A DNA stretch of 64,000 bases from Marinovum sp034669705 (GTDB lineage Bacteria; Pseudomonadota; Alphaproteobacteria; Rhodobacterales; Rhodobacteraceae): contig NZ_JAXMOR010000015.1 of assembly GCF_034669705.1 (NCBI RefSeq), positions 1 to 64,000 on the forward strand. Direction: 5' to 3'. A model generated the notes under the pieces. That model saw only the letters and a program-made list of their open reading frames with translations. It ran no database searches and had not been told where the DNA came from. Positions within the stretch are counted from its first letter, which is position 1. The number at the start of each line of letters is the position of its first letter. The translations under genes and the position numbers were made by a program. Below, in pieces: positions 27,515-36,520 of the stretch.

Positions 27515-27577
27515 GTGAAAATTTCTTGCGAAATTTCACGACTCAGGTCACCGTGAAAAACAGGCCCGAAATTTCAT
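27515..27577. promoter_or_regulatory. Twin 25-bp operators for the XRE-cupin operon
   Basis: Two 25-base elements at 27515-27539 and 27553-27577 share GTGAAAA at the left and CGAAATTTCA at the right, 38 bases apart. The first is a nearly perfect inverted repeat (GTGAAA(A)TTTC-TTGC-GAAATTTCAC). They lie 26 bases before the regulator ATG, the expected place for autoregulation. Confidence 0.65.
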
Positions 27578-27602
27578 CGGGTCTGGATGCACGGGATCGC
27601 CG

Positions 27603-28172
27603 ATGGACCAGCAAAGCACGAAGAGCCAGAGCCTTGGCGCCGATCTGCGCGCCCTGCGCCGGGCGCGGGGGTTGACCCTGACCGATCTCGCACTGCGGCT
27701 CGACCGGTCGGTCGGCTGGCTCAGCCAGGTCGAGCGCGATCTCTCCGAGCCCTCGATCACCGATCTGCGCCAGATCGGCGCGGCGCTCGGCGCGCCGGTC
27801 TCGATGCTCTTCGGCCATGCGCCGATCCCGTCCGAGGAGGCCGGGCTTGTGGTGCGCCGCGATGCCCGCCGCCGGCTGGGCTCCGGCGCGGCGGGGCTGG
27901 TGGAGGAGCTGCTCTCGCCCGATCTCACCGATGATTTCGAGATGCTGCATTCGACCTTTCTGCCCGGCAGCGAGATCGCCGAGCCCGTGACCCGCCCGAC
28001 CCAGGAGGTGGGCTACCTCGTCACCGGCCGGCTCGATCTCGAGATCGGCGCGCGCCGCTTCACCCTCGATCCCGGCGACAGCTTTCGCATCCGCGGCGAG
28101 CCGTTCCGCTGGGCCAACCCCTATGATGACCCCGCCGTGGCGATCTGGGTCATCGCGCCGCCGGTCTATTGA
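27603..28172 (+). CDS. XRE-family regulator with cupin sensor domain
   Basis: This 189-residue protein joins an N-terminal XRE helix-turn-helix (about residues 12-66; LTLTDLALRLDRSVGWLSQVER) to a C-terminal cupin (about 110-185; EVGYLVTGRLDLEIGARRFTL, then GDSFRI). This type usually senses a small metabolite and controls the neighbouring catabolic genes. It is the first gene of the demethylase cluster, 82 bases before the next coding start, with twin operators upstream. The inducer is not known. Confidence 0.88.
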   Translation: MDQQSTKSQSLGADLRALRRARGLTLTDLALRLDRSVGWLSQVERDLSEPSITDLRQIGAALGAPVSMLFGHAPIPSEEAGLVVRRDARRRLGSGAAGLVEELLSPDLTDDFEMLHSTFLPGSEIAEPVTRPTQEVGYLVTGRLDLEIGARRFTLDPGDSFRIRGEPFRWANPYDDPAVAIWVIAPPVY

Positions 28173-28254
28173 TGGCCGCGCCCGCAACTTCGCCGAACGA
28201 TCTGCAACCCGGTCGCCGGCCGGTCCTGCCAGCCAGCCGCAAGGAGGTGACCCC

Positions 28255-30693
28255 ATGAGCGATTTCCCCACCCAAGCCCGCGTGGTCATCATCGGCGGCG
28301 GCGCGGTCGGCGCCTCTTGCGCCTATCACATCGCGCGCGCGGGATGGGACGTGGTGCTGCTGGAGAAAAACGAACTGACCGCCGGCAGCACCTGGCATGC
28401 CGCTGGCAATTGTCCGTCGTTCTCGACCAGTTGGGCGGTGATGAACATGCAGCGCTATTCGCTGGAGCTCTACCGCCGCCTGTCGGAGGAGGTGGATTAC
28501 CCGATGAACTACCATGTCACCGGCTCGATCCGGCTGGGGCACAGCAGGGAGCGGGTGATGGAATTCGAGCGCGCCCGCAGCATGGGCAACTATCAGGGCC
28601 TCTCGCTGGAAATGATGCAGGTTGCCGACCTCAAGGACCGCTATCCGTTTCTCGAAACCCATGACCTGGCCGGCGCGCTTTATGATCCCGACGATGGCGA
28701 TATCGACCCGGCACAGCTGACCCAGGCGCTGGCGCGCGGCGCGCGCCACGCCGGTGCGCGGATCGAGCGGTTCTGCCCGGCCACCGGCGTGACCCGCAAG
28801 AACGGCCAATGGATCGTGCACACCGACAAGGGCGACATCACCTGCGAAAAGGTGGTCAACGCCGCCGGCTACTATGCGCAAAGGGTGGGCGAGTGGTTCA
28901 AGCCTTACGGCGGCCGCACCGTTCCGATGACGGTGATGTCCCACCAGTATTTCCTGACCGAGCCGGTGGCCGCGCTGGAAGCGTGGTCGAAACAGCACGG
29001 CAAGCTGCCGCTCCTGCGCGACGTCGACAGCTCCTACTATCTGCGGCAGGAGAAGTTCGGTCTCAACCTCGGCCCCTACGAGCGCAACTGCAAGGCGCAT
29101 TGGGTCACGCCCGACGATCCGATGCCCGACGATTTCTCGTTCCAGCTCTACCCCGATGATCTCGAACGGCTGGAGTGGTACATCGAGGATGCCATGGCGC
29201 GGGTGCCGATCCTCGGCGCCTCCGGCGTCGGTCGGGTGATCAACGGGCCGATCCCCTATGCCCCTGATGGCCTGCCACTGATCGGGCCGATGCCGGGGGT
29301 GCCCGATGCCTATGAGGCCTGCGTCTTCACCTTCGGCATCACGCAGGCAGGGGGCGCGGGCAAGGTGCTGGCGGAATGGGTCACCGAGGGGCAGACCGAG
29401 TGGGACATGTGGGCCGTCGATCCACGCCGGTTCACCGGTTATGCCGATCAGGACTACGCCGATGCCAAGGCGATCGAGACCTACGGCCACGAATACGCCA
29501 TGCACTTCCCGCACCATAGCTGGCCCGCCGGCCGTGGCAAACGGCTCTCCCCCCTGCACGCGCGGCTTGAAAAGGCCGGCGCCCAGTTCGGCGCCTACAA
29601 CGGCTGGGAACGCGCCAACTGGTTCGCGAAGGACGGCGACGACATTTCCGAGGCGGCCACCCAGAGCTGGGAGCGCAACGGCCCCTGGGCCCCGCGCGTC
29701 AAGGAAGAATGCGAAGCCGTCCGCGACCACTGCGGCATCCTCGCCATTTCCGGCTTCACGCGTCTCAAGGTCGAAGGCCCCGGCGCGAAGGACTTCGTCG
29801 ATGGCCTCACCGCCTCGCGCCTGCCGAAAGAGGGCCGCATCGGCCTCGTCTACTTCCCCGACACTCGCGGGCGCATCGTCACCGAGATGTCCGCCATGGT
29901 TCATGGCCCCGACGAGATCGGCCTGATCACCGCCGCCACCGCGCAATGGCACGACGCCGAGCACCTCTCGCGCCAAGCCCCCGAGGGCATCACCGTCACC
30001 GATCACTCCGACAAGGTCGAATGCCTGCTGGTCACCGGACCGAAAGCCCGCGACATCCTCGCGCCCCTCGCGCAAGGCCACGACCTGTCGAAACCCTGGC
30101 TCTCGGTCAGCTTCGAAGGCACCGTGGCGGGCAAACCCTGCGCCCTGATCCGCGTCTCCTTTGCCGGTGAACTCGGCTGGGAAATCCACTGTGCCCCCGA
30201 GGACGCCCCCGCCATCTGGGACGCGGTCACGGGGGCCGGGGCCAGACCCTTCGGCATGTATGCCCTCAATTCCCTGCGGCTGGAAAAAGGCTACCGCGCC
30301 TGGAAGGGCGATCTCTCCACCGATTATTCCCTGTTGGAAGGCGGCCTCGACCGCTTCATCGACTGGTCCAAGGACTTCCCCGGCAAACCCGCACTGGAGG
30401 CCGAGCGCCAACAGGGCTCCGCCAAGCGCTGCGTCGCCCTAAAGATCGACGCCAAGGACAGCGACGCCCCCTACATGGCCACCATCTGGAGCGGCGACGA
30501 GGTGGTGGGCGAGGTCACCTCGGGCGGTTGGGGCTACCGGGTCGACGGCTCGATCGCGCTGGCCATGCTGCGCGCCGACCTGACCGACCCCGGCACCCTG
30601 CTCGAAGTCGACATCTATGGACAGCGTTGCAAGGCAGAGGTCCAGCCCGACGCCCCGCTTTGGGATCCGAAGAACGAAAGGATCCGCGCATGA
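28255..30693 (+). CDS. FAD-dependent oxidoreductase-GcvT fusion (dimethylglycine/sarcosine dehydrogenase-like), copy 1
   Basis: This 812-residue enzyme has an N-terminal FAD (DAO-type) domain with VVIIGGGAVGASCAYHIA and a C-terminal GcvT/folate-binding domain from about residue 440 (GFTRLKVEGPGA, SFAGELGWEIH). Such enzymes oxidise N-methyl groups and pass the one-carbon unit to tetrahydrofolate. The STWHAAG motif that can hold flavin covalently is present, but followed by NCPSFSTSW rather than the LxxQL of the second copy, which suggests a different substrate. The start follows a perfect AAGGAGGTGA. Its stop overlaps the next gene by four bases. Confidence 0.88.
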   Translation: MSDFPTQARVVIIGGGAVGASCAYHIARAGWDVVLLEKNELTAGSTWHAAGNCPSFSTSWAVMNMQRYSLELYRRLSEEVDYPMNYHVTGSIRLGHSRERVMEFERARSMGNYQGLSLEMMQVADLKDRYPFLETHDLAGALYDPDDGDIDPAQLTQALARGARHAGARIERFCPATGVTRKNGQWIVHTDKGDITCEKVVNAAGYYAQRVGEWFKPYGGRTVPMTVMSHQYFLTEPVAALEAWSKQHGKLPLLRDVDSSYYLRQEKFGLNLGPYERNCKAHWVTPDDPMPDDFSFQLYPDDLERLEWYIEDAMARVPILGASGVGRVINGPIPYAPDGLPLIGPMPGVPDAYEACVFTFGITQAGGAGKVLAEWVTEGQTEWDMWAVDPRRFTGYADQDYADAKAIETYGHEYAMHFPHHSWPAGRGKRLSPLHARLEKAGAQFGAYNGWERANWFAKDGDDISEAATQSWERNGPWAPRVKEECEAVRDHCGILAISGFTRLKVEGPGAKDFVDGLTASRLPKEGRIGLVYFPDTRGRIVTEMSAMVHGPDEIGLITAATAQWHDAEHLSRQAPEGITVTDHSDKVECLLVTGPKARDILAPLAQGHDLSKPWLSVSFEGTVAGKPCALIRVSFAGELGWEIHCAPEDAPAIWDAVTGAGARPFGMYALNSLRLEKGYRAWKGDLSTDYSLLEGGLDRFIDWSKDFPGKPALEAERQQGSAKRCVALKIDAKDSDAPYMATIWSGDEVVGEVTSGGWGYRVDGSIALAMLRADLTDPGTLLEVDIYGQRCKAEVQPDAPLWDPKNERIRA

Positions 30694-31127
30694 CCTTCGC
30701 CCGCCCGGACGGCCCGCCAGACTGGCAGGACAGTCCCTCCGGCCCGATCCCGCCACGCATCGCCACCGCGCGCCAGTCCTATGAGGATGGCTTCTTGCGA
30801 CTGCGCGGCTGGGTCAGCACGGCCATGCGCCTGCGCCACCGGGTGGTGGCGCGATTCGGGCTCACCAACTGGGGCGCGGGCACAGGTGAGGGCGCCGGCA
30901 AGGCGCTGATGCTCTCGCTGCCGGTTTTGCGGGAAACGCCGGAGGCTTACGAAGTGGGCCTTCCCGACAGGCACCTCACCTTCACCATCCTGACCGAGAC
31001 GGCGGGCGGCCGCGCCAGCCTGACCACCTCGATCTGGGTCAACCATTGGGCCGGGCGGCTCTATCTTGCCGTGGTGCTCATCCCGCACAAGATCATCGTC
31101 AAACACGCACTCAGGGGGATCAGATGA
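30690..31127 (+). CDS. DUF2867 family protein
   Basis: This 145-residue protein matches the DUF2867 pattern (GWVSTAMRLRHRVV, FPVL-type segment LPVLRETPEAYEVGLPDRHLTF, then GRLYLAVVLIPHKIIVKHAL). A hydrophobic C-terminal stretch (about 118-138) may associate with membrane. The function of the family is not known. Its start and stop each overlap neighbours by four bases (ATGA), so it is made as part of the demethylase operon. Confidence 0.72.
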   Translation: MTFARPDGPPDWQDSPSGPIPPRIATARQSYEDGFLRLRGWVSTAMRLRHRVVARFGLTNWGAGTGEGAGKALMLSLPVLRETPEAYEVGLPDRHLTFTILTETAGGRASLTTSIWVNHWAGRLYLAVVLIPHKIIVKHALRGIR

Positions 31128-32020
31128 CCGAGATCACACTTCTCGACGGCGGCATGGGACAGGAGCTGGTGCAGCGCGCTGGCGACCGTCCGACGGCGCT
31201 CTGGTCGACCCAGGTCATGCGCGACCATCCCGGGCTGGTGGCGCAGGTGCACGCGGATTTCTTTGCCGCCGGCGCCACCCTGGCCACCGCCAACACCTAT
31301 GCCATCCTGCGCGACCGGCTGATCCACGCTGGCATCGAGGACCAGTTCGCCGATCTGCACGACCGCGCCCTGACCGAGGCGGAAACCGCCCGCGCGGCGC
31401 ATGGCTCCGGCCGCATCGCCGGCGCCCTCGGCCCGATCGGTGCCTCCTACCGCCCCGATCTGCATCCCGACCCCGAGACGGCACAGGCGATCTATCGCGA
31501 GATCGCCGCGCTGCACGCCCCCCGCGTCGACCTGATGATCTGCGAGACCGTGGCCTCTCTGGCCCATGCCAGCGACATCCTCACCGCCACGGTCCCTTGC
31601 GGCAAACCCGTCTGGCTGGCCTGCACGGTCGATGATGAAGATGGCCGCCGCCTGCGCTCCGGCGAGCCGGTCCGCGAGGCCGCGCGCCGCGCCGCAGACC
31701 TCGGGGCTGCCGCGATCCTCGCCAATTGTTCCGCACCAGAGGCGATGCCCGCCGCGCTCGACGCCATGGCCTCCGCCGACCTGCCGACGGGCGCCTATGC
31801 CAACGGCTTCACCCAGATCACCAAGGATTTCCTCAAGGCCAACCCCACCGTCGACGCGCTCTCGGCGCGGCGCGACATGGGGCCGGAACCCTACGCCGAT
31901 CACGCCCTTGGATGGCTCGACCACGGCGCCAGCATCCTCGGCGGCTGCTGCGAGGTCGGTCCCGCCCATATCGCCGAGATCGCCCACCGCCTGAAGGCCA
32001 GGGGTCACACCCTCACCTGA
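31124..32020 (+). CDS. Homocysteine S-methyltransferase family protein (betaine-type)
   Basis: This 298-residue (beta/alpha)8 enzyme has the zinc-binding cysteines of the family: Cys202 in ILANCSAPEAM and Cys275-Cys276 in GGCCEVGP. It begins LLDGGMGQEL as in betaine- and S-methylmethionine-homocysteine methyltransferases. It may transfer a methyl group from a betaine, or another methyl donor, to homocysteine. With demethylases on either side, a betaine to dimethylglycine to sarcosine route is a reasonable inference. The donor is unproven. Confidence 0.87.
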   Translation: MTEITLLDGGMGQELVQRAGDRPTALWSTQVMRDHPGLVAQVHADFFAAGATLATANTYAILRDRLIHAGIEDQFADLHDRALTEAETARAAHGSGRIAGALGPIGASYRPDLHPDPETAQAIYREIAALHAPRVDLMICETVASLAHASDILTATVPCGKPVWLACTVDDEDGRRLRSGEPVREAARRAADLGAAAILANCSAPEAMPAALDAMASADLPTGAYANGFTQITKDFLKANPTVDALSARRDMGPEPYADHALGWLDHGASILGGCCEVGPAHIAEIAHRLKARGHTLT

Positions 32021-32022
32021 TC

Positions 32023-32070
32023 CTACTTCTGGCCGAAGATATTCCCGGGGGTCCGGGGGCAGCGCCCCCG
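32023..32070 (-). repeat. Interspersed repeat family A, copy 7 (inverted)
   Basis: On the minus strand GGGGGCGCTGCCCCC, GGACCCCCGGGAATATCTTCGGCCAGAAG. It fills part of the 78-base gap before the second demethylase. Confidence 0.6.
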
Positions 32071-32098
32071 AAACCCGGCCCGCCAAGGACCAAACCCC

Positions 32099-34543
32099 AT
32101 GCCGCATCTCCCCTCACAGGCCCGCGCCGTCATTATCGGCGGTGGCATCATCGGCTGCTCCGTTGCCTACCACCTGACCAGGCTGGGCTGGCGGGATGTG
32201 GTGCTGCTCGAACGCAAGCAGTTGACCTCGGGCACCACATGGCACGCCGCCGGCCTGATCGCGCAGCTCCGCGCCACCGCCAACATGACCCGGCTGGCGA
32301 AATACAGCCAGGAGCTCTACGGCGCGCTGGAGGAGGAGACCGGCCTGGCCACCGGCTTCAAACGCGTGGGCTCGATCACCGTGGCGCTGACCGGCGAGCG
32401 GATGGAAGAGCTCAAGCGCTCCGCCGCCATGGCCCGCGCCTTCGGCGTCGAGATCGAGGAGATCGGACCGGAGGAGATCGGCCGGCGCTACGCGCATCTC
32501 AACCTCGCGGGCGTGACCGGCGGCGTCTATCTGCCAAAGGACGGTCAGGGCGATCCGGGCAATATCGCACTGGCACTGGCCAAGGGCGCGCGTCAGCGCG
32601 GCGCGGTGATTGCCGAGCGGACCAAGGCCACCGGTGTCACGCGGCAGGGCGCGCGGATCACCGGCATCGACTGGCAGAGCGGGGCAGAGAGTGGCCATAT
32701 CGCCTGCGAGCAGGTGATCAACTGCGCCGGCATGTGGGGCCGCGAGGTCGGCGCGATGCTCGGCACGAATGTGCCGCTGCAGGCCTGCGAACATTTCTAC
32801 ATCGTCTCAGAGCCGATCGCCGGGCTGACCCAGCTGCCGGTGCTGCGGGTGCCGGACGAATGCGCCTATTACAAGGAGGATGCCGGCAAGATCCTGCTCG
32901 GCGCCTTTGAGCCGGTGTCGAAACCCTGGGGCATGGCGGGCATCCCCGAGAGCTTCGAGTTCGACCAGCTTCCGCAAGATTTCGACCACTTCGAGCCGAT
33001 CCTCGAGGCCGCCGTCAACCGCCTGCCGATGCTGGCCGAGGCCGGCATCCACACCTTCTTCAACGGCCCCGAGAGCTTTACCCCTGACGACGCCTATCAC
33101 CTTGGGCTCTGCCCCGGGATGGACAATGTCTGGGTCGCCGCCGGCTTCAACTCCATCGGCATCCAGTCGGCGGGCGGTGCCGGCATGGCGCTGGCGGACT
33201 GGATGCAGACCGGCGAGAAACCCTTCGACCTCGGCGATGTCGATATCGCCCGCATGGCCCCGGTGCAGAACAACCGCCACTACCTCTTCGAGCGGTCGAA
33301 AGAGACCCTCGGCCTGCTCTACGCCGACCACTACCCGTACCGCCAGAAAGCCACCGCCCGCGGCATCCGCCGCTCGCCGTTTCATGCGCATCTGGCGGCC
33401 CAAGGCGCGGTCTTTGGCGAGCTTGCCGGCTGGGAACGCGCCAACTGGTTCGCCCGAGCCGGGCAGGAGCGCGCCTACGACTATTCCTGGAAGCGCCAGA
33501 ACTTCTTCGACAACGTTGCCGAAGAGGTGCAGGCCGTCCGCACCAACGTCGGCATGTACGACATGACCTCCTTCGGCAAGCTGCGCGTCGAAGGCCCGGA
33601 CGCCGAAGCTTTCCTGAACCACGTCTGCAGCAATGACATGAGTGTCGCGCGGGGCCGCATCGTCTACACCCAGTTTCTCAACTCAAGGGGCGGCATCGAG
33701 GCCGACGTCACCGTCACTCGCCTCACCGAGACCACCTACCTCGTCGTCACCCCTGCGGCCACGCGTCTCGCCGACGAGACCTGGCTGCGCCGTCACCTCG
33801 GCGACCACCGCGTCACCATCACCGACATGACCGCAGCCGAGGGCGTTCTGGCTGTGATGGGGCCGCGGGCGCGTGCTCTGCTGCAAGCTGTCTCTCCGAA
33901 TGATTTCTCCAATGCGGTCAATCCCTTCGGCACCGCGCAGGAGATCGAGATCGGCATGGGGCTGGCCCGCGCGCACCGGGTCTCCTATGTCGGCGAACTG
34001 GGCTGGGAGATCTACGTCAGCACCGACATGGCGGCGCATGTCTTCGAGGTGCTGCACGAGGCGGGGCAGGACCATGGGCTGAAGCTCTGCGGGTTGCACA
34101 TGATGGACTGCGCCCGGATCGAAAAGGCCTTCCGCCACTTCGGCCATGACATCACCTGCGAGGATCACGTGCTCGAGGCGGGCCTTGGCTTTGCCGTCAA
34201 GACAGACAAGCCCGCGTTCATCGGCCGCGACGCGGTGCTGCGCAAGCGCGACACCGGGCTCGACCGGCGCCTGCTGCAGTTCCGCCTGACCGACCCCGAG
34301 CCGCTGCTCTATCACAACGAGCCGATCCTGCGCGACGGCCAGATCGTGGGCTACCTTTCTTCCGGCGCCTACGGCCACCATCTTGGCGGCGCCATCGGCC
34401 TGGGCTATGTGCCCTGCACGGGCGAAAGTCTGGCGGGGCTGAAAGCCTCGCGCTACGAGATCGACGTCGCCGGCAGGCGGGTGCCGGCAGAAGTGTCATC
34501 GCGGCCGATGTACGACCCCGGCAATGACCGGATGCGCGCCTGA
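32099..34543 (+). CDS. FAD-dependent oxidoreductase-GcvT fusion (dimethylglycine/sarcosine dehydrogenase-like), copy 2
   Basis: This 814-residue enzyme has the same order as the gene at 28255: an FAD domain (AVIIGGGIIGCSVAYHL; TWHAAGLIAQL is the canonical form) and a C-terminal GcvT domain (FGKLRVEGPDA, SYVGELGWEIY). It is closer to typical dimethylglycine/sarcosine dehydrogenases. The catalytic domains of the two copies are clearly paralogous but have diverged, so they probably act on successive or different N-methyl compounds. It is the last gene of the operon. Confidence 0.9.
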   Translation: MPHLPSQARAVIIGGGIIGCSVAYHLTRLGWRDVVLLERKQLTSGTTWHAAGLIAQLRATANMTRLAKYSQELYGALEEETGLATGFKRVGSITVALTGERMEELKRSAAMARAFGVEIEEIGPEEIGRRYAHLNLAGVTGGVYLPKDGQGDPGNIALALAKGARQRGAVIAERTKATGVTRQGARITGIDWQSGAESGHIACEQVINCAGMWGREVGAMLGTNVPLQACEHFYIVSEPIAGLTQLPVLRVPDECAYYKEDAGKILLGAFEPVSKPWGMAGIPESFEFDQLPQDFDHFEPILEAAVNRLPMLAEAGIHTFFNGPESFTPDDAYHLGLCPGMDNVWVAAGFNSIGIQSAGGAGMALADWMQTGEKPFDLGDVDIARMAPVQNNRHYLFERSKETLGLLYADHYPYRQKATARGIRRSPFHAHLAAQGAVFGELAGWERANWFARAGQERAYDYSWKRQNFFDNVAEEVQAVRTNVGMYDMTSFGKLRVEGPDAEAFLNHVCSNDMSVARGRIVYTQFLNSRGGIEADVTVTRLTETTYLVVTPAATRLADETWLRRHLGDHRVTITDMTAAEGVLAVMGPRARALLQAVSPNDFSNAVNPFGTAQEIEIGMGLARAHRVSYVGELGWEIYVSTDMAAHVFEVLHEAGQDHGLKLCGLHMMDCARIEKAFRHFGHDITCEDHVLEAGLGFAVKTDKPAFIGRDAVLRKRDTGLDRRLLQFRLTDPEPLLYHNEPILRDGQIVGYLSSGAYGHHLGGAIGLGYVPCTGESLAGLKASRYEIDVAGRRVPAEVSSRPMYDPGNDRMRA

Positions 34544-34710
34544 ATACGCGGCACTTCCGCCGGCTGTCTGACGCAGGGATTACGCCTGGGCGGCCTCGGA
34601 AGCCCGGAAATACTTGATTTAACGATTTTTTCACGCGCGGATTGCGTAGGCTCGCTGGCAGAACCGTGCGACAAACGCCAACAATACCGCAGGTATTTGA
34701 GGGCGGGCAG

Positions 34711-36327
34711 GTGGCTGGCATTTACGAGATAAGATTTTTCGGCACGTTTTCCGTGCTTGCGCCCGACGGGCGCGATGTAACGCCGCGTGGCTCCAAGGCG
34801 CGCGCGGTGCTGGCGCTGCTGGCCTCGGCACAGGACATGCGTCGCGGCCGCCGCTGGCTCGAGGACAAGCTCTGGAGCGACCGGTCGCAGACCCAAGCCA
34901 GCGGCAGCCTGCGCCAGACCCTGAGCCAGATCCGCGCCGCCCTGCCAGACGAGGCGGTCCCGCTCTTTCAGGCCAGCCGGCTGAATGCCTGGCTCGACCC
35001 CAAGCGGGTGCGCACCGACCTCGACCCCGCCGGCGGGCTTGTGCGCGCGGATCGCGAGATGTTCGAGGGGCTGACCGTGCGCGACCCGGAGTTCGTCAAG
35101 TGGAAGGCTGACCTGGCGGTGCGCCACATGCGCCCGGCCGCCTCGCCGCTGGCGCAGATCGCGCGGCCGCGCGACACCATCGGCCTGGTGGTGCGCACCG
35201 CGCCCGCCGGCGAAGGGCCGGCGGCGGAACGGATCACCGGCCAGATCCTCGCCGACCAGGTGGCCAAGAGCCTCGAGGAGCGGTTTTCGGTGCTGCGCTA
35301 CGCCTGGGGCGAGAAGATGCCGGCCGAGCTGATGCCGGATATCGAGGTGCGCTGCGACGTGGCCGAGGACGGTGGCCGCGCGGTGGCCTTTCTGCGGGTC
35401 GAGAACGGCACCGACGGGCGGGTGATGTTCTCGGACTACCGCAGCGTCGCCGGACCGGTGACCGAGATGATCAGCGCCGAGACGATCACCGGGCTGGCGC
35501 ATTCGGCCGCGTCGCGCATCCTGCACCGGTTGCCGGCCATGGTGCCGCTCGACCGGCCAGAGACGGCGGCGGCGGGCTATGCCAGCCTCGGGATGCGCAA
35601 GATGGCACAGTTCGACGGGGCCGCGCTGCAGGAGGCACGGCAATACTTTCGCCAAGCCTACGAGGCCGATGGCAACGGCGTCTACCTGGCCTGGCAGGCC
35701 TTTGTCCGCATCGCCCAGCTCAACGAATCCGGTCAGGGCGCAGACCCGGCCGACCGCGAAGAGACCGACGCGCTGCTGGCCCAGGCGCTGGAAAGCGCGC
35801 CTGACAATGCGCTCGCGGTCTCGCTGGTGGCGCTGACCCGGATCGGGCTGCAATCTGACCCTTCGGACCCGGCCGACCTTGCGATGCAGGCGATCCAGTA
35901 CAACCAGTACAACCTCTTTGCCCAGCAGACCCTGGCGCTGGCCCACAGCGCGCTGGGCAACCCGGCCGAGGCCTACAGGCTCTCGACCGCGGCGCGCCGG
36001 GCCGAGCCCGACGACGACCTCAGCCACCTCTGGGACCTGTTTCACGCGCTGGTCTGCATCTCGGCCGGCCGTCTCGACGAGGCGCGTCATGCCGCCGCCC
36101 GTTCCAGCCTGGCCGCGCCGGGGTTCATCACCCCGCGCCGGCAGTTGGTGGCGCTCTGCGCCCATGCCGGTGACATCAAGGGCGCGCGCCGCTACCTGCG
36201 CCAGATCCAGGCGCTGGAGCCCGGGTTCACCCTCGACCGCTTCCTGACCGATCCGCAGTACCCGGTGCCCACGCTGCGCCGCGCCGGGCTGATATCGCCG
36301 CTGCGCAAGGACGCGCTGATCGGCTGA
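34711..36327 (+). CDS. Winged-helix / TPR transcriptional regulator (BTAD-like), copy 1
   Basis: This 538-residue protein starts with an OmpR-type winged helix (about residues 1-95; IRFFGTFSVLAPDGRDVTPRG, then LEDKLWSDRSQTQASGSLRQTLSQIR). A central region (about 160-300) and C-terminal TPR-like helices (about 310-500) follow. The layout resembles CadC/SARP-type regulators without a membrane helix. I prefer the GTG at 34711 after GAGGGCGGGCAG; an in-frame TTG at 34642 would add 23 residues. A paralogue lies at 47882. The aminotransferase downstream may be a target. Confidence 0.75.
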   Translation: MAGIYEIRFFGTFSVLAPDGRDVTPRGSKARAVLALLASAQDMRRGRRWLEDKLWSDRSQTQASGSLRQTLSQIRAALPDEAVPLFQASRLNAWLDPKRVRTDLDPAGGLVRADREMFEGLTVRDPEFVKWKADLAVRHMRPAASPLAQIARPRDTIGLVVRTAPAGEGPAAERITGQILADQVAKSLEERFSVLRYAWGEKMPAELMPDIEVRCDVAEDGGRAVAFLRVENGTDGRVMFSDYRSVAGPVTEMISAETITGLAHSAASRILHRLPAMVPLDRPETAAAGYASLGMRKMAQFDGAALQEARQYFRQAYEADGNGVYLAWQAFVRIAQLNESGQGADPADREETDALLAQALESAPDNALAVSLVALTRIGLQSDPSDPADLAMQAIQYNQYNLFAQQTLALAHSALGNPAEAYRLSTAARRAEPDDDLSHLWDLFHALVCISAGRLDEARHAAARSSLAAPGFITPRRQLVALCAHAGDIKGARRYLRQIQALEPGFTLDRFLTDPQYPVPTLRRAGLISPLRKDALIG

Positions 36328-36520
36328 GCCAAGCCGCCTTGCAATCGCCGATCCGGCGTGAAACGCTCGACCAGTATTGGCGCAGCCCACCTGGCCCGAG
36401 CCGCCGTCCGACCGCCCGTGCTGCGGTCCGGTGCGCGCGCGGGGCCCGCGGGACGGGCTGCGTTTTTCCGAGGGAAATGCTGACGGGCGGCTGGCGCAGC
36501 TGCTCGCGGAAAGGACAGAG

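Noticed and set aside
36328..36520. Terminator or small RNA between the TPR regulator and the aminotransferase
   Set aside because: Only imperfect GC-rich pairing near a short T-run; not convincing enough to annotate.
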